NCBI GenBank assembly: GCA_933228675.1
Contig: OW121743.1
Location: forward strand, 10,909,486-10,973,485
Length of the DNA: 64,000 nucleotides
Reading direction: 5' to 3'
Source of the DNA: Stomorhina lunata
Taxonomy: Eukaryota > Arthropoda > Insecta > Diptera > Rhiniidae
Notes under the pieces: model-generated
Database searches by the model: none
What the model saw: only the letters and a program-made list of their open reading frames with translations
Told to the model about the DNA's origin: nothing
Translations under genes and position numbers: made by a program
Shown: piece after piece, positions 47,076 to 57,914 of the stretch
Numbering within the stretch: position 1 is the first letter of the stretch
Layout: each line of letters opens with the position of its first letter

Positions 47076-47815
47076 ATTATCATCAAGTTAAGTTTATATT
47101 TTTTTCCCAAACTCTGAAACCTCTTTAACTTGTCATTTAAATTCAAATTAAACTAAAAATCTACCAAATATTTCCGCCAAAACTTTTTAAATTCTTAACA
47201 AAAATTACCAAAACCTTCTCTCTAACTCATACCTAATTTAAGTTCCCATCTAACATCAAACAACTGGATGTGTAGTTGGATGGATGGCTGCCCAGCCACA
47301 ATTGAGAAGACCTTTAAATTGTTACCAAGTGTTTAAAACAAAAAACGTTTAAGACAAAATAAGAATGTGCCAAATTCTTAAGAATTAAAATTTCGAAATG
47401 CATTCTGCAGCTTTTTAAACTCAAATAAATAAATAAATGTGGCAATTTTAAGCAAACTTTTTTATTTGTTTTTTTTTTTGGATGAATTCAAAAATGGGAA
47501 CAATACAGGCGCAACAAAGAAATGTTTCGAAACGAAATCTTTACGATCAACTCACGTCTGGCACGTCTTTCAGTAGTGACAAACAAAATCACAAAAAAAA
47601 AACATAACAAAGGAAAAAAGGCTAAGGAAAGCAAGACAAAAACTTGATGAAAAAGCAACTGAAAATGAAACATGTAGAGGAAAAAAGCTATTGAAACAGT
47701 TGCTCAAATTTAACCGAAAAAGAGTAGCGGCAGCGCAAACGAAACAAAATGATCAACAAAATTTTGGTTTCAATACAAAATTAAGGTTACACTGTTTCCA
47801 ACTAAGCCATCTATT
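47076..47815. other. AT-rich non-coding DNA
   Basis: No gene was recognised and no array is present. Confidence 0.5.
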
Positions 47816-47945
47816 CGAGATATACTCTTTTCAAGACAAACTATAGTATAGACCAAATATAGTTCAGACATAGAATAGTCGAGATACACTATAGTCGAGA
47901 CAAACCATAGTCAAGACAGACTATAGAAGAGAAAGGCTATCTATT
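47816..47945. repeat. Decayed 18-bp satellite relic
   Basis: CGAGATACACTATAGTCGAG, AAGACAGACTATAG and similar units are a diverged island of the 18-base satellite, about 2 kb from the main array. Confidence 0.75.
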
Positions 47946-48965
47946 GTGTTGGGGCCAAGTATTGATTTTTCAAGACTACAGTGATTCCGCTAAGAGAATC
48001 CTTAGACTTAATATCTGGATTTGGTAGGGCTTCCAAGTATATATCTGATGTTCAATGAGAGTCATGCTTCTAATGGGACTTATGATCAGTGGATATATTA
48101 GAAGAATTTTATTACTTTTTAATAGGATTCTTGGTTTTTGGCACTTTTGCTATCCACACGGTAGACGACTACCTCGAAACTTTAGAATTCCTGGCTCAAG
48201 ATCACATTGGCAGTTCTGAAAGAATCGTAAGGCTTAGAAAACTTCACTAGTCATTCTGATTCCCATCATCATCAACTTCCACTTCCATGTCCTCACCAGT
48301 AGTTTTAAGAGGGTCGAGCATCTCCTGTGACTACTGATCAATGGATGGACCATAAGTCTCTTAGCCTTTTTAGATTTGTTCCGATAAACAGTCTTCATAT
48401 TTTCCAGATCCCTTGCTACGGTAGACATGTAGACGATTATCTAAGCATCTCCTTTTAAGATAATCCTTAGACCCAGAAACCTAAACCATCTTTCAATATT
48501 TGACAAGAGGATTCGGATTGTTGATCTAAAGTAGCTCTGAAATCTCCTTGATTGATAACTTGCTGTTAGACCCAAAGGCAGTAGATCTATTTATATGTGG
48601 AATCTCACTAATAGAAGCCACATCAAACCTTTTCCCCAAGTATCCCAATAAGTAGGATCGCCATTGCTAATAGCAGCCCTCAGGTATTGTAGATAGGGTG
48701 AGGTCCAATTTTGGATTCACGTTTTAGTGAAGGATTCACGTTCCAGTGAAGATAGCATCGTCTGTAAATGACAGCCTTCACGAGTTATACTTTGGCTATC
48801 TCACTAAAGAATCTATCCAACAATTTTACAGGCAGCTTCGGGAGTTTTATCCCATGCTGCTGGCCCAACAAGCAAGGATCTTACTCAGAGCTTTTGCGTT
48901 TAGGCAACTTTCAGCTGATTCTTCAATACGCACGAACTTTTTTCAATATCTGCTAAATTCGACAA
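47946..48965. other. Unassigned stretch with possible decayed coding remnants
   Basis: This is more base-balanced than its surroundings. On the minus strand, frames broken by stops include short protein-like runs such as PYLQYLRAAISNGDPTYWDT (about 48650-48700) and an acidic EDMEVEVDDDGNQND (about 48245-48290). Two related CTACCGT(G/A) segments lie near 48150 and 48420. I recognise no family; it may be an old pseudogene or element. Confidence 0.25.
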
Positions 48966-49479
48966 AATCTAGTTGATACAAATAGACGACATAGACTTTA
49001 GATGTGGGAAACATTGTCTGACTTTTTTTGGAACTTATATAAATTCTTTTTTTTTATTATTATTTAGTGAGTGTATTTGGAAAAAAAAATCTTTATTTGT
49101 GGATCAAAATAAATAAAACAAAAACTTTTCTCCTTAACAGCAAAAAAAAAAAAAAAAACTACCGAAATACCCACGAAAGCTTTTGTAGTTTTTTGTTTAT
49201 AACAAAATCCGTATGTCACGTTTGTCAAATCAGTTTTACCGAATTAACAAACATACAGTCAGTCACAAAAACAAAGATGAAATTTTGTTAGTATGGAGAG
49301 CTGATTAGGCCCTACACTACTATAGTTAGGAAGGGTGTGATAGGTATGTGTTGATGTTTGTAACATATGCAAATATTGGACATACAAACCTACAGAAGTA
49401 CATATATAATTCCCACGACATTCAAATTGGAACAAGGGGTACTTCTCTAAGACTATAAGCTGCACCCGATTCTATTTTT
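48966..49479. other. AT-rich non-coding DNA
   Basis: No gene was recognised. A poly-A run occurs at about 49142-49158. Confidence 0.5.
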
Positions 49480-49735
49480 CTGTTATCCTTGACTCCCAGT
49501 GGATCATAAGGCCTACTATTTTTAGACTCATTGAAAGAGACCTACGTTTAACAAATGCATAAGTAAGAGAAGTTTTACATAGCCTAATACTCAATAGCCA
49601 GTGGCTTGCCGAGATATGAGGTGAACCGCTTTTTTGAAAATTCTTTCATTTTTTTCAAGTGGGTCTGGCCAGTGATCGAACTTGGGACCTCTGGTATGCA
49701 AATATTGGACTAACCTTTAGATATACCGATAGGCT
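49480..49735 (-). mobile_element. tRNA-derived SINE with LINE-type 3' end
   Basis: Read on the minus strand, the element begins near 49735 with a decayed A-box-like TATCTAAAGGTTAG, then CCAGAGGTCCCAAGTTCGAT, whose GTTCGATCAC fits a B box about 42 bases after the A box. A body of roughly 150 bases follows. The last 36 bases (49515 to 49480) read AGGCCTTATGATCCACTGGG, then AGTCAAGGATAACAG, and match the 3' end of the LINE at 57865-57897 with two changes. A tRNA head, unrelated body and LINE-matching tail define a tRNA-type SINE. The head abuts the first unit of the 187-bp repeat, which suggests that the SINE inserted there. Confidence 0.65.
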
Positions 49736-50460
49736 CAGAATCACATTCTGAAGGACGTTCGTCTGAAATCAATGTACCAAATATTGTTGAAATAGGCCCG
49801 GATTTGACCATTACTTCCGTAAAAGACCAACTCTCGAAAAACCATTAAAAACCTGATAGTCAAGGAAACTTTTATTAATCTGAAGATAATATTTGACTTA
49901 TCTTTAAAGATACCGATCGACTTAGAAACATATTCCGACTGATGTCCGTCTGAAATCAGTGTTCCAAATCTTGTTGGAAAAGGCCTATATTAGACCATTC
50001 CTCCCTTAAAAGACCAACTCTCAAAAGTCATTTAAAATCCGGATAATCAAGAAAACTCTTATAAATTTAAAGATAATATTTGACCCATCTTTAAATAAAC
50101 CGATTGACTTGGAAACACATTCCGACCGATGTCCATCTGGAATCATTGTACAAAATATTGTTGGAATAGGCCCATATTTGACCATTACTTCAATAAAAGA
50201 CCAACTCTCAAAAAACATTAAAAAACCTGATAATCAAGAAAACTCTTATAAATGTAAAGATAATATTTGACCCATCTTTAAATATACCAATCGACTTAGA
50301 AACACATTCCGACCGATGACCGTCTGAAGTTAGTGTTCCAAGTATAATTGAAATAGGCCCATATACGACCATTCGTTCCGTAAAATACCCATTCTTAAAA
50401 AACATTTGAAAACCGGTTTATCAAGAAATCTCTTGTAAATCTAAAGATAATCAAAGTTTT
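49733..50460. repeat. ~187-bp tandem repeat, about four copies
   Basis: GACCAACTCTC occurs at 49825, 50012 and 50199, exact steps of 187, and ACCGAT-type markers at 49912, 50099 and 50286 agree. Each unit also contains AACACATTCCGACCGATG-type and TTGGAATAGGCCCATAT-type pieces. Copies have diverged by roughly a tenth to a fifth by eye. The repeated small minus-strand frames come from the repeat. Confidence 0.88.
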
Positions 50461-50673
50461 TTTGCTAAAACTTTTCATAAATCTTTAAGCGATATTTCTT
50501 GATAATCAGCCCATATTTAACCTTAGCTTCTATATCGGACCCTTTTTCAGAAATCACATAAATATATATACTTTAATCCATAAAATTTGTTGTAATAATT
50601 GAAGGTCTCTTAGAATTAAAAAAAAAAACTTGTTAAATTTGTGGTCATTACTTGACCAAAGACTCAATAATAT

Positions 50674-50965
50674 TGTTACGAACTTTTAAGCTATCCGCCC
50701 CATTTTGCAAAGTTCACTACTTTTAATTCTTCCCCTAGTTTTCTGGAATGTTTCTGTTGATGTTGTTGTTCTGTTTGTGTCCGATGGACGAGTATTGTGA
50801 AAACAGTTTTTATTGAAACGCGTATAAGAGAACAGTGTGACTAAGAATATTTGTAAAGCAATTTTGTGAAGTGTGTTTAAGTGATTAACTCTAAAGTTAA
50901 TAAAACTCTTGATTTGTAAAACTATATAAAGTGTTTTAATTTTGTTTACGGTTGCTTGTAAAAAA
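50674..50965 (+). mobile_element. Possible LTR remnant
   Basis: It starts TGTTACGAACTTTTAAG, a start seen in fly gypsy-type LTRs. Further on are AATAAA at 50899 and an ACTATATAAAGTG tract, as in LTR polyadenylation regions. I could not find a matching CA end, a primer-binding site or a second LTR. It may equally be ordinary intergenic DNA. Confidence 0.25.
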
Positions 50966-51126
50966 AATTCGTTCCACGTTTTTAAAGGAAAAATAATATA
51001 TAACATCCAATTTTTATACCCACCATCAAAAAGAATTGATTGGAGTGAGATTGTCATTCCATTTGTAATTTCCTTAAAATTGAAGTATATTCTGAATCCT
51101 TATGAAATTCTTAGACAATTAAGCGA

Positions 51127-51151
51127 TGTCCGTGTGTCTGTCTGTCTTTCC

Positions 51152-51186
<35 letters not shown>

Positions 51187-51228
51187 CGTATGTCTGTCCG
51201 TCTGTCTGTCCGCATGTCTGTCTGTTGT
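51127..51228. repeat. (GTCT)n microsatellite
   Basis: GTCTGTCTGTCTGTC with scattered CCGT and TTTG changes; part of dispersed repeat B. Confidence 0.92.
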
Positions 51229-51498
51229 CGGCACGATAAAACCTTAACGATGTTGCACTTCCATACATAGATTTGCCATATGGTCGTTTTGAAAACTCCA
51301 TAAAAAAGAGAGTATACCGCTTTTACTGTAGTTCGAAAACAACTAATGGAGATGATTATACAATGAGAGAAAGCTAAGGCACATACACTTGCTCATGAAA
51401 TGTATGTTTGTGCGTTTATGAGTTTGTCATTGTTTTTTATCCACATTAATTTCACTTTTGACAGAAAACAAATGTACGGAGTTTATTAATTTTTATTA

Positions 51499-51695
51499 TA
51501 TGTGACCTAGTCTATGAAAATGTGACTTATAACTCAAAAACAAAATTTTTAGCTAATTTTTCGATTTTTTTGGAGGTCTTTTTTTACTCAAAAATAAAAA
51601 AAAAAATCGAAAAATTAGCAAAAAAAAATTCGAAAAATTAGCTAATTTTTCGAAATTTTGTTTTTGAGTCACCTTTTCATATACCGGGTCACATA
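51499..51695. mobile_element. Small foldback element with TATGTGACC ends
   Basis: The left end TATGTGACC and right end GGTCACATA are inverted. The arms continue with CTATGAAAATGTGAC versus GTCACCTTTTCATATA and then CTCAAAAACAAAATTTT versus its complement. About 80 bases of each arm pair, leaving a short loop near 51590. There is no coding capacity. It lies inside dispersed repeat B. Confidence 0.75.
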
Positions 51696-51731
51696 TTGTC
51701 TTTGTTTTGACCTTAGTCGTGAAGGGTATCA

Positions 51732-52726
51732 AAGAGTTGGGTTTGACCAGTTATATAATTTTTTTAGTTGTTTTGTTTTGTATCTGTCTTTTTGGGCAAA
51801 GGGTTAAATTGTATGTTGCAACTACTGGCAATTGAATAGATTTTTTTGTACTTCAAGAAAAACTGATCAACATGAAAATGTGCCTTAATTAAATTTGAGA
51901 AAAACAGACATTTAACGTTGATATGAACGTTTGGTGATGGTTGACAAAAAGGCAAAAGTTGAAGGTACTTTTTCATTAAGCGATTAGGGAGAATAAAGGG
52001 AAGGGAATGAGCTAAAATTGAAATCCATTTTTTTTTGCTTAAGTAGATATAGCCCTTTTTCTTTTAGTCTTTCAATTTTAAGAAATTTCAAATTTCCTTA
52101 AATCTTAAAAAGCTCCAGAAAATAATTGGTATCGATTAACGCCTACTCTTGAAAATTTATGGCGTGGTTGGCCTTCAAAATTTGTTTAGTGCAAAAAAAA
52201 AACCAGCTCTACCTTAGCCTGATTTAAAGTTCACTGAAGCTGAAAATACGAATTTATGCTCTAATTTTTACAAAAGATAAATTAAAACAAAAGCTTTAAA
52301 AATATGATAAAACTAAACTTAACTCGTAAATAAATCCAAAAATAAAACTTCAAACAAAAAATTAAAAAAAAAAAAATTTAAACAAGTTTCAAGTCAAACC
52401 CTATAAACGTCAAACTCTACCAGATCTAAAGTCGAACATTTAATATCTGCAACCAATAACCAAAATCCCAAAAGACGAATGTTTAAAAAAAAATCGATTA
52501 AAATCAAAAGAAATTAAAAGCAAAATGCGAAAAGATAAAAAAGTTCTGAAGAACAAAAAAAGAAAAAAAAAAAAATGGATAATATGAAGGTCATTTAGAG
52601 CAGAAATCTAGAAACCTGTAGCCATATGTAGATATAAGTATAAGAAATCATACAGGATTTCAAACAAAACCTCGATGATGTTTCTTTCGCTACAAATTAG
52701 ATATTGTACAATTTTGTTAACAGTAG
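51732..52726. other. AT-rich non-coding DNA
   Basis: No gene was recognised. There are several poly-A runs. Confidence 0.5.
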
Positions 52727-53110
52727 TCCCTCGATTTAAGCAAACACTAATGCCAGAAACTAAAAAAATTTAAACAAATGTTAACTTATTAAAAAACTTA
52801 AAGTTGCAAGTAAAAGCAAATTTAAGCACTTAAATCTTATGCCTATAAGATCGATATATCAAGTTATTACTGTTTATTCTCTAACAGACTTCTTTAACAG
52901 CTTGTCGCTTAGTTTGTCTCCATTTAAGCAAACACTAATACCGAAATTAAAAAAAAAACTTAAACAAATTTTAACTTATTAAAAAACCTTAAGTTGCAAA
53001 TAACAGCAAATTTAAGCACTTAAATCTTATGCCTTTAAGATCGAGTTATCAAGTTATTACTGTTTATACTCAAAGGGACTCCTTTAACCGTCTGTCGCTT
53101 AGTCTGTCTA
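52727..53110. repeat. 188-bp tandem duplication
   Basis: ATTTAAGCAAACACTAAT occurs at 52734 and 52922. The two units align along their length (AAATCTTATGCCT, CAAGTTATTACTGTTTAT, TGTCGCTTAGT) with scattered differences. Confidence 0.92.
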
Positions 53111-53449
53111 CTTTAAATCTTGATATTTGTTTCATCGTCTTTGGTTGTGGTCTTTGTTACGAATTTTAATTTGTTTTATAAATTACATAAAGATAAAACT
53201 GAAATAAAAATCACTGATAACGACCGCAAAATAACAAGGACTTTGAGCAAAAAGGGAAGGCACAGAGAGATAAACTTTAGTTGTTGAAAAAAGGGACTGC
53301 TTGAGAAAAATTAGAATTAAATAAAATTTAGGAGCAAAATTTGTAGAAGACAATAATATGCGAAAAATTGTATTCCCATCAGATTAATCAATCTTCATTC
53401 CAATTTAGTAAAGTCAGTTCAACTAAAGATCGACAGCTGAACTAACGAG
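53111..53449. other. AT-rich non-coding DNA
   Basis: No gene or repeat was recognised. Confidence 0.5.
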
Positions 53450-55430
53450 ACAAATTTTTTATCGAAAATTTTTCTATAGAAAAATTTTTTTCTCGAAAAT
53501 TTTTCTATAGAAAAATTTTTTTCTGGAAAATTTTTCTATAGAAAAATTTTTTTCTGGAAAATTTTTCTATAGAAAAATTTTTTTCTCGAAAATTTTTCTA
53601 TAGAAAAATTTTTTTCTGGAAAATTTTTCTATAGAAAAATTTTTTTCTCGAAAATTTTTCTATAGAAAATTTTTTTTCTCGAAAATTTTTCTATAGAAAA
53701 ATTTTTTTATCGAAAATTTTTCTATAAAAAAATTTTTTTATCGAAAATTTTTCTATAAAAAAATTTTTTTATCGAAAATTTTTCTATCGAAAATTTTTCT
53801 ATAGAAAAATTTTTTTATCGAAAATTTTTTTCTGGAAAATTTTTCTATAGAAAATTTTTTTTCTGGAAAATTTTTCTATAGACAAATTTTTTTCTCGAAA
53901 ATTTTTCTATAGAAAAATTTTTTTATCGAAAATTTTTCTATAGAAAAATTTTTTTATCGAAAATTTTTCTATAGAAAAATTTTTTTATCGAAAATTTTTC
54001 TATAGAAAAATTTTTTTATCGAAAATTTTTCTATAGAAAAATTTTTTTATCGAAAATTTTTCTATAGAAAAATTTTTTTATCGAAAATTTTTTTATGTAA
54101 AAATTTTTTTATCGAAAATTTTTCTATAGAAAAATTTCTATAGAAAAATTTTTTTCTCGAAAATTTTTCTATAGAAAATTTTTTTCTCGAAAATTTTTCT
54201 ATAGAAAAATTTTTTTATCGAAAATTTTTCTATAAAAAAACTTTTTTATCGAAAATTTTTCTATAAAAAAATTTTTTTATCGAAAATTTTTCTATAGAAA
54301 AATTTTTTTATCGAAAATTTTTCTATAGAAAAATTTTTTTATCGAAAATTTTTCTATAGAAAAATTTTTTTATCGAAGATTTTTCTATAGAAAAATTTTT
54401 TTATCGAAAATTTTTCTATAGAAAAATTTTTTTATCGAAAATTTTTCTATAGAAAAATTTTTTATCGAAAATTTTTCTATAGAAAAATTTTTTATCGAAA
54501 ATTTTTCTATAGAAAAATTTTTTTATCGAAAATTTTTCTAAAGAAAAGTTTTTTTTATCGAAATTTTTCTATAGAAAAATTTTTTTATCAATAATTTTTC
54601 TATAGAAAAATTTTTCTATAGAAAAAATTTTTTATCGAAAATCTTTCTATAGAAAAATAGAACGATTTTTTTTATCGAAATTTTTCCTATAGAAAAATTT
54701 TTTTCTCGAAAATTTTTCTATAGAAAATTTTTCTATAGAAACATTTTTTTCTGGAAAATTTTTCTATAGAAAAATTTTTTTCTGGAAAATTTTTCTATAG
54801 AAAAATTGTTTTCTGGAAAATTTTTCTATAGAAAAATTTTTTTCTGGAAAATTTTTCTATAGACAAATTTTTTTCTCGAAAATTTTTCTATAGAAAAATT
54901 TTTTTATCGAAAATTTTTCTATAGAAAAATTTTTTTTATCGAAAATTTTTCTATAGAAAAATTTTTTTATCGAAAATTTTTCTATAGGAAAATTGTTTGT
55001 ATCGAATATTTTTCTATAGAAAAATTTTTTTATCGAAAATTTTTCTATAGAGAAATTTTTTATCGAAAATTTTTCTATAGAAATTTTTTTTTATCGAAAA
55101 TTTTTCTATAGAAATTTTTTTTTATCGAAAATTTTTCTATAGAAAAATTTTTTTATCGAAAATTTTTCTATAGACAAATTTTTTTCTCGAAAATTTTTCT
55201 ATAGAAAAATTTTTTTATCGAAAATTTTTCTATAGAAATATTTTTTTTCTCGAAAATTTTTCTATAGAAAATTTTTCTATAGAAAATTTTTTTATCGAAA
55301 ATTTTTTTATAGAAAAATTTTTAATCGAAAATTTTTCGATAGAAAAATTTTTTTATCGAAAATTTTTCTAAAGAAAAGTTTTTTTTATCGAAATTTTTCT
55401 ATAGAAAAATTTTTTTATCGAAAATTTTTT
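53450..55430. repeat. 31-bp A/T satellite with CTATAG core and TATCGAAA
   Basis: About 64 copies of a 31-base unit alternating TTTTTCTATAGAAAAA with TTTTTTTATCGAAAA. Variants TTCTCGAAA and TTCTGGAAA form blocks. It is closely related to the 30-base array at 10255-12785 (TATCAAAA there) but lies 41 kb away and is more regular. Confidence 0.96.
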
Positions 55431-55772
55431 AGACTAAAAATATATAGATGTTTATATGGCATTTTACAGAATAATATGTAAAGAAAAGTGTTTAGCGTCC
55501 GTCACAGTATATATTTTTTCCAAAATGATATATTGAATACAAAATTTAAGAACACATGTATGTCTTATTCATAAAGCAGTAAGACTGTCTATAGCAACAA
55601 ACTAAATTTAAGATATTAGGTGTTAAAAAAACACACAGTGGGACAAATTTGATGCTTTTTAATTTCTTTTTTTTTTGGATTTTTGGGACACTCTAACAAC
55701 TAGCCGCAGCATTCTTGGGACGAAAAATAAGATGTAAAAAGTATGTAAAGAAGTGTAAAACTTTGTATAAAT

Positions 55773-56018
55773 ATATCGCACTTGATCAACAAAAGGGTTT
55801 TAACTCAAAATTTTCAGTAGAGTCAAAAAACTATTTTATTTTACTACTACTTTCATATAAAGAAAAGGGGTAAAACTGTAGTTTTTTGGCGAAATTATCG
55901 TGAAAATGATGTCAGATTTTTACAATGGGTAGATAAGACCACTACACATTAATTTCTTCTAAAAAGTGAAAATTTAAAAATTTTGAGTTAATACCCTCTT
56001 GTTGAACAAGTGCGATAT
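55773..56018. mobile_element. Small foldback element with ATATCGCACTTG ends
   Basis: The left arm, ATATCGCACTTGATCAACAA continuing to AACTCAAAATTTT (55773-55818), is mirrored by the right arm (55975-56018) with a few changes. The middle of about 160 bases is unique, with no frame. It resembles a miniature inverted-repeat element; TAT/ATA flanks would fit a TA target but this is not certain. Confidence 0.7.
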
Positions 56019-56344
56019 GTATTTAGTCGTTTTGTGATATATTAAATTGTGCCCAAAAATCGTATTTTTAACCACGAGCATGAAGTAGAAGGAGATAAAA
56101 TTCGGGAACAAGTAACACCATTAGGTTCACTGATTTATGAACCTTTAAAAAAATATGAAATATGAATTTTTCCTAATAAAAAGCATTCAAGTAAAAACTG
56201 TATCGTCCGTCACGTAGCGTCTGCAACAGTTCATTTATGTATTTTTGGTGAAACCGGAAATCTTAAAATATGTTATGAAAGCTGTTTTGTAATCCTCTGA
56301 TTTTACTCTATCTTCAATGTATTTACAATTTTTTTTATTACTAT

Positions 56345-56357
56345 AACCGATTTGATG
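56345..56357. repeat. Target-site duplication, left copy
   Basis: AACCGATTTGATG, identical to 57902-57914, directly before the LINE. Confidence 0.92.
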
Positions 56358-57895
56358 GAATTTCAGACAGCCCACCTACATTACAAGAAGTGAAGAATGC
56401 CATTAAAAGCCTCAAGCGTAACAAGGCCCCGGGCAATGACAATATATCAGCGGAGATGCTTTTATGTGACGTTGAAGGATCGGCGAGACTGTGGCACCCA
56501 TTTGTGCGTAAAATATGGGAAGAAGAAGCTCTACCAACCTCCTGGAATGAAGGTATACTAGTCAAAATACCAAAAAAGGGTGACTCCAAAGACTGCAATA
56601 ACTACAGGGGAATAACACTTCTTCCAATACCGAGCAAAATACTAAGTCGAGTAATTTTGAATAGAATGTCTGACGAAGTTTCTGAAACACTCCGCGAAAA
56701 TCAGTTTGGGTTCCGAGAGAATAGATCTTGTGTTGATCTAATCAACACAGTAAGAATAGTATTGGAGCAATGTAATGAATTCCGCACCCCCATTTATCTA
56801 GCGTTTATCGACTTTATGAAGGCCTTCGACAGTGTCAACAGGTGCTATCTATGGAGAATTTTAGAAAACCGTAACATGCCAACGAAAATTCTGAACTTAA
56901 TTCGGGCAATGTACGTGGACTTTAAATGCCGAGTTCTACATAAAGGTAAATTGTCTAATCCGTTCGAAGTTACTACTGGAGTTAGACAAGGATGTATATT
57001 ATCACCTATACTTTTTATCCTTGTCATCGACAATATAATGCGCACGGCACTAAATGGTAGACGTGGTATCCAATGGACACCATTTAAGCAACTCGAGGAC
57101 TTGGAATACGCCGATGACGTATGTCTTCTAAGCCAAAGACCAGCTCACCTTCAAGAAAACACTAGCGCTATTACTGTTGAATCTCGGGCAGCTGGGCTGG
57201 AAATCAATATCTCCAAGACAAAGATTATGCCTGGAGGCTATGGCGCAAACCCGTCGCCACACATCAATGTGGATAATGAGGGTATTAGTTGTGTAGGTAC
57301 CTTTAATTATCTTGGTAGTTTGGTATCTACAAAAGGTGGCGCCGATGAGGATATTGAATCGCGTATTAATAAGGCAAAATCTGCATTCGGCATTCTCCGA
57401 ACTATATGGAAATCTCGGCAAATATCAACAACAACTAAGTTACGAATATATAACTCGAATGTCAAGTCCATCTTGTATTACGGCTGCGAAACTTGGAAAC
57501 GCACAAATGCCATCGATAAGCGCCTGCAAACCTTTGCAAACAAATGCTTGCGGCAAATCCTTAATATATGGTGGCCAAATCGAATAAGAAATGAAGATCT
57601 ACTAAACGCTACAAACCAAATCCCTTCTTCTATAGAGGTATGTCAACGGAAATGGCGATGGATAGGCCACACACTTCGAAGGCCAAATACCAACATTGCT
57701 CGACAAGCGCTTCGTTGGAATCCACAAGGAAGCGGCCGTCGTGTTGGTGCACCTGCTAGAACGTGGAGAAGGTCAATTGATGCGGAGTTACAAGCAGCAA
57801 ACTATTCATGGAATGATGTATGCCTAACATCTCGCAATAGAGTTCGATATAAAAGGATGGTTGAGGCCCTATGCTCCACTGGGAGTCAAGGATAA
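56358..57895 (+). pseudogene. LINE reverse transcriptase, 5'-truncated
   Basis: The frame is open for about 510 codons but its true start is missing; the first in-frame initiator-like codon is only a GTG at 56390, so it is annotated as a partial copy. In order it shows ISDSPPTLQEVKNAIKSLKR, NKAPGNDNISAEML, PKKGDSKDCNNYRGITLL, the palm motif IDFMKAFDSVNR, TGVRQGCILSP, the catalytic YADDVCLLS and the downstream SKTKIMPGG. The C-terminal part has FNYLGSLVS, a Cys-containing YYGCETW...NKCLRQIL segment and RKWRWIGHTLRRP...ALRWNPQG, as in endonuclease-reverse transcriptases of the RTE group. The protein would copy its own RNA at a nicked target. No internal stop is present, which suggests a recent insertion. 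Without the endonuclease it cannot transpose on its own. Confidence 0.9.
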
Positions 57896-57901
57896 CAGAA
57901 G
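56358..57901 (+). mobile_element. 5'-truncated RTE-like LINE insertion
   Basis: The insertion is 1544 bp between 13-base duplications. It begins part-way into the reverse-transcriptase region, so the endonuclease and N-terminal part are missing, as expected for incomplete reverse transcription. The coding frame runs to nine bases before the element's end: the TAA at 57893-57895 is followed only by CAGAAG. A near-absent 3' untranslated region ending in a short GAA-type repeat instead of poly-A is typical of RTE-group elements; the clade assignment is inference. Confidence 0.9.
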
Positions 57902-57914
57902 AACCGATTTGATG
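57902..57914. repeat. Target-site duplication, right copy
   Basis: AACCGATTTGATG, matching 56345-56357, directly after the LINE's CAGAAG end. Confidence 0.92.

Larger units (their letters stand above)
51014..51731 (+). mobile_element. Dispersed fly repeat B, longer copy
   Basis: It starts TTTTTATACCCACCATCAAA and ends GTCGTGAAGGGTATC. It contains a (GTCT)n tract at 51127-51228 and the segment (51246-51393) also found at 30890-31043. A small foldback element at 51499-51695 lies inside it. The repetitive C-L-S-V peptides come from the GTCT tract. Confidence 0.7.
55431..56357. other. Left flank of the LINE insertion, with CGTCCGTCAC motifs
   Basis: No gene was recognised. CGTCCGTCAC occurs at about 55497 and 56204, and two more copies of CGTCCGTC lie on the other side of the LINE (57961, 58124), so the LINE entered a tract carrying this motif. 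The foldback at 55773-56018 is here. Confidence 0.45.

Noticed and set aside
48746..48976. Plus-strand 76-codon frame as a gene
   Set aside because: No domain, no splice signals in agreement and an overlapping equally open frame; nothing supports translation.
56341..56598. Minus-strand 85-codon frame and others opposite the LINE
   Set aside because: They are shadows of the reverse-transcriptase frame, which has clear conserved motifs on the plus strand.
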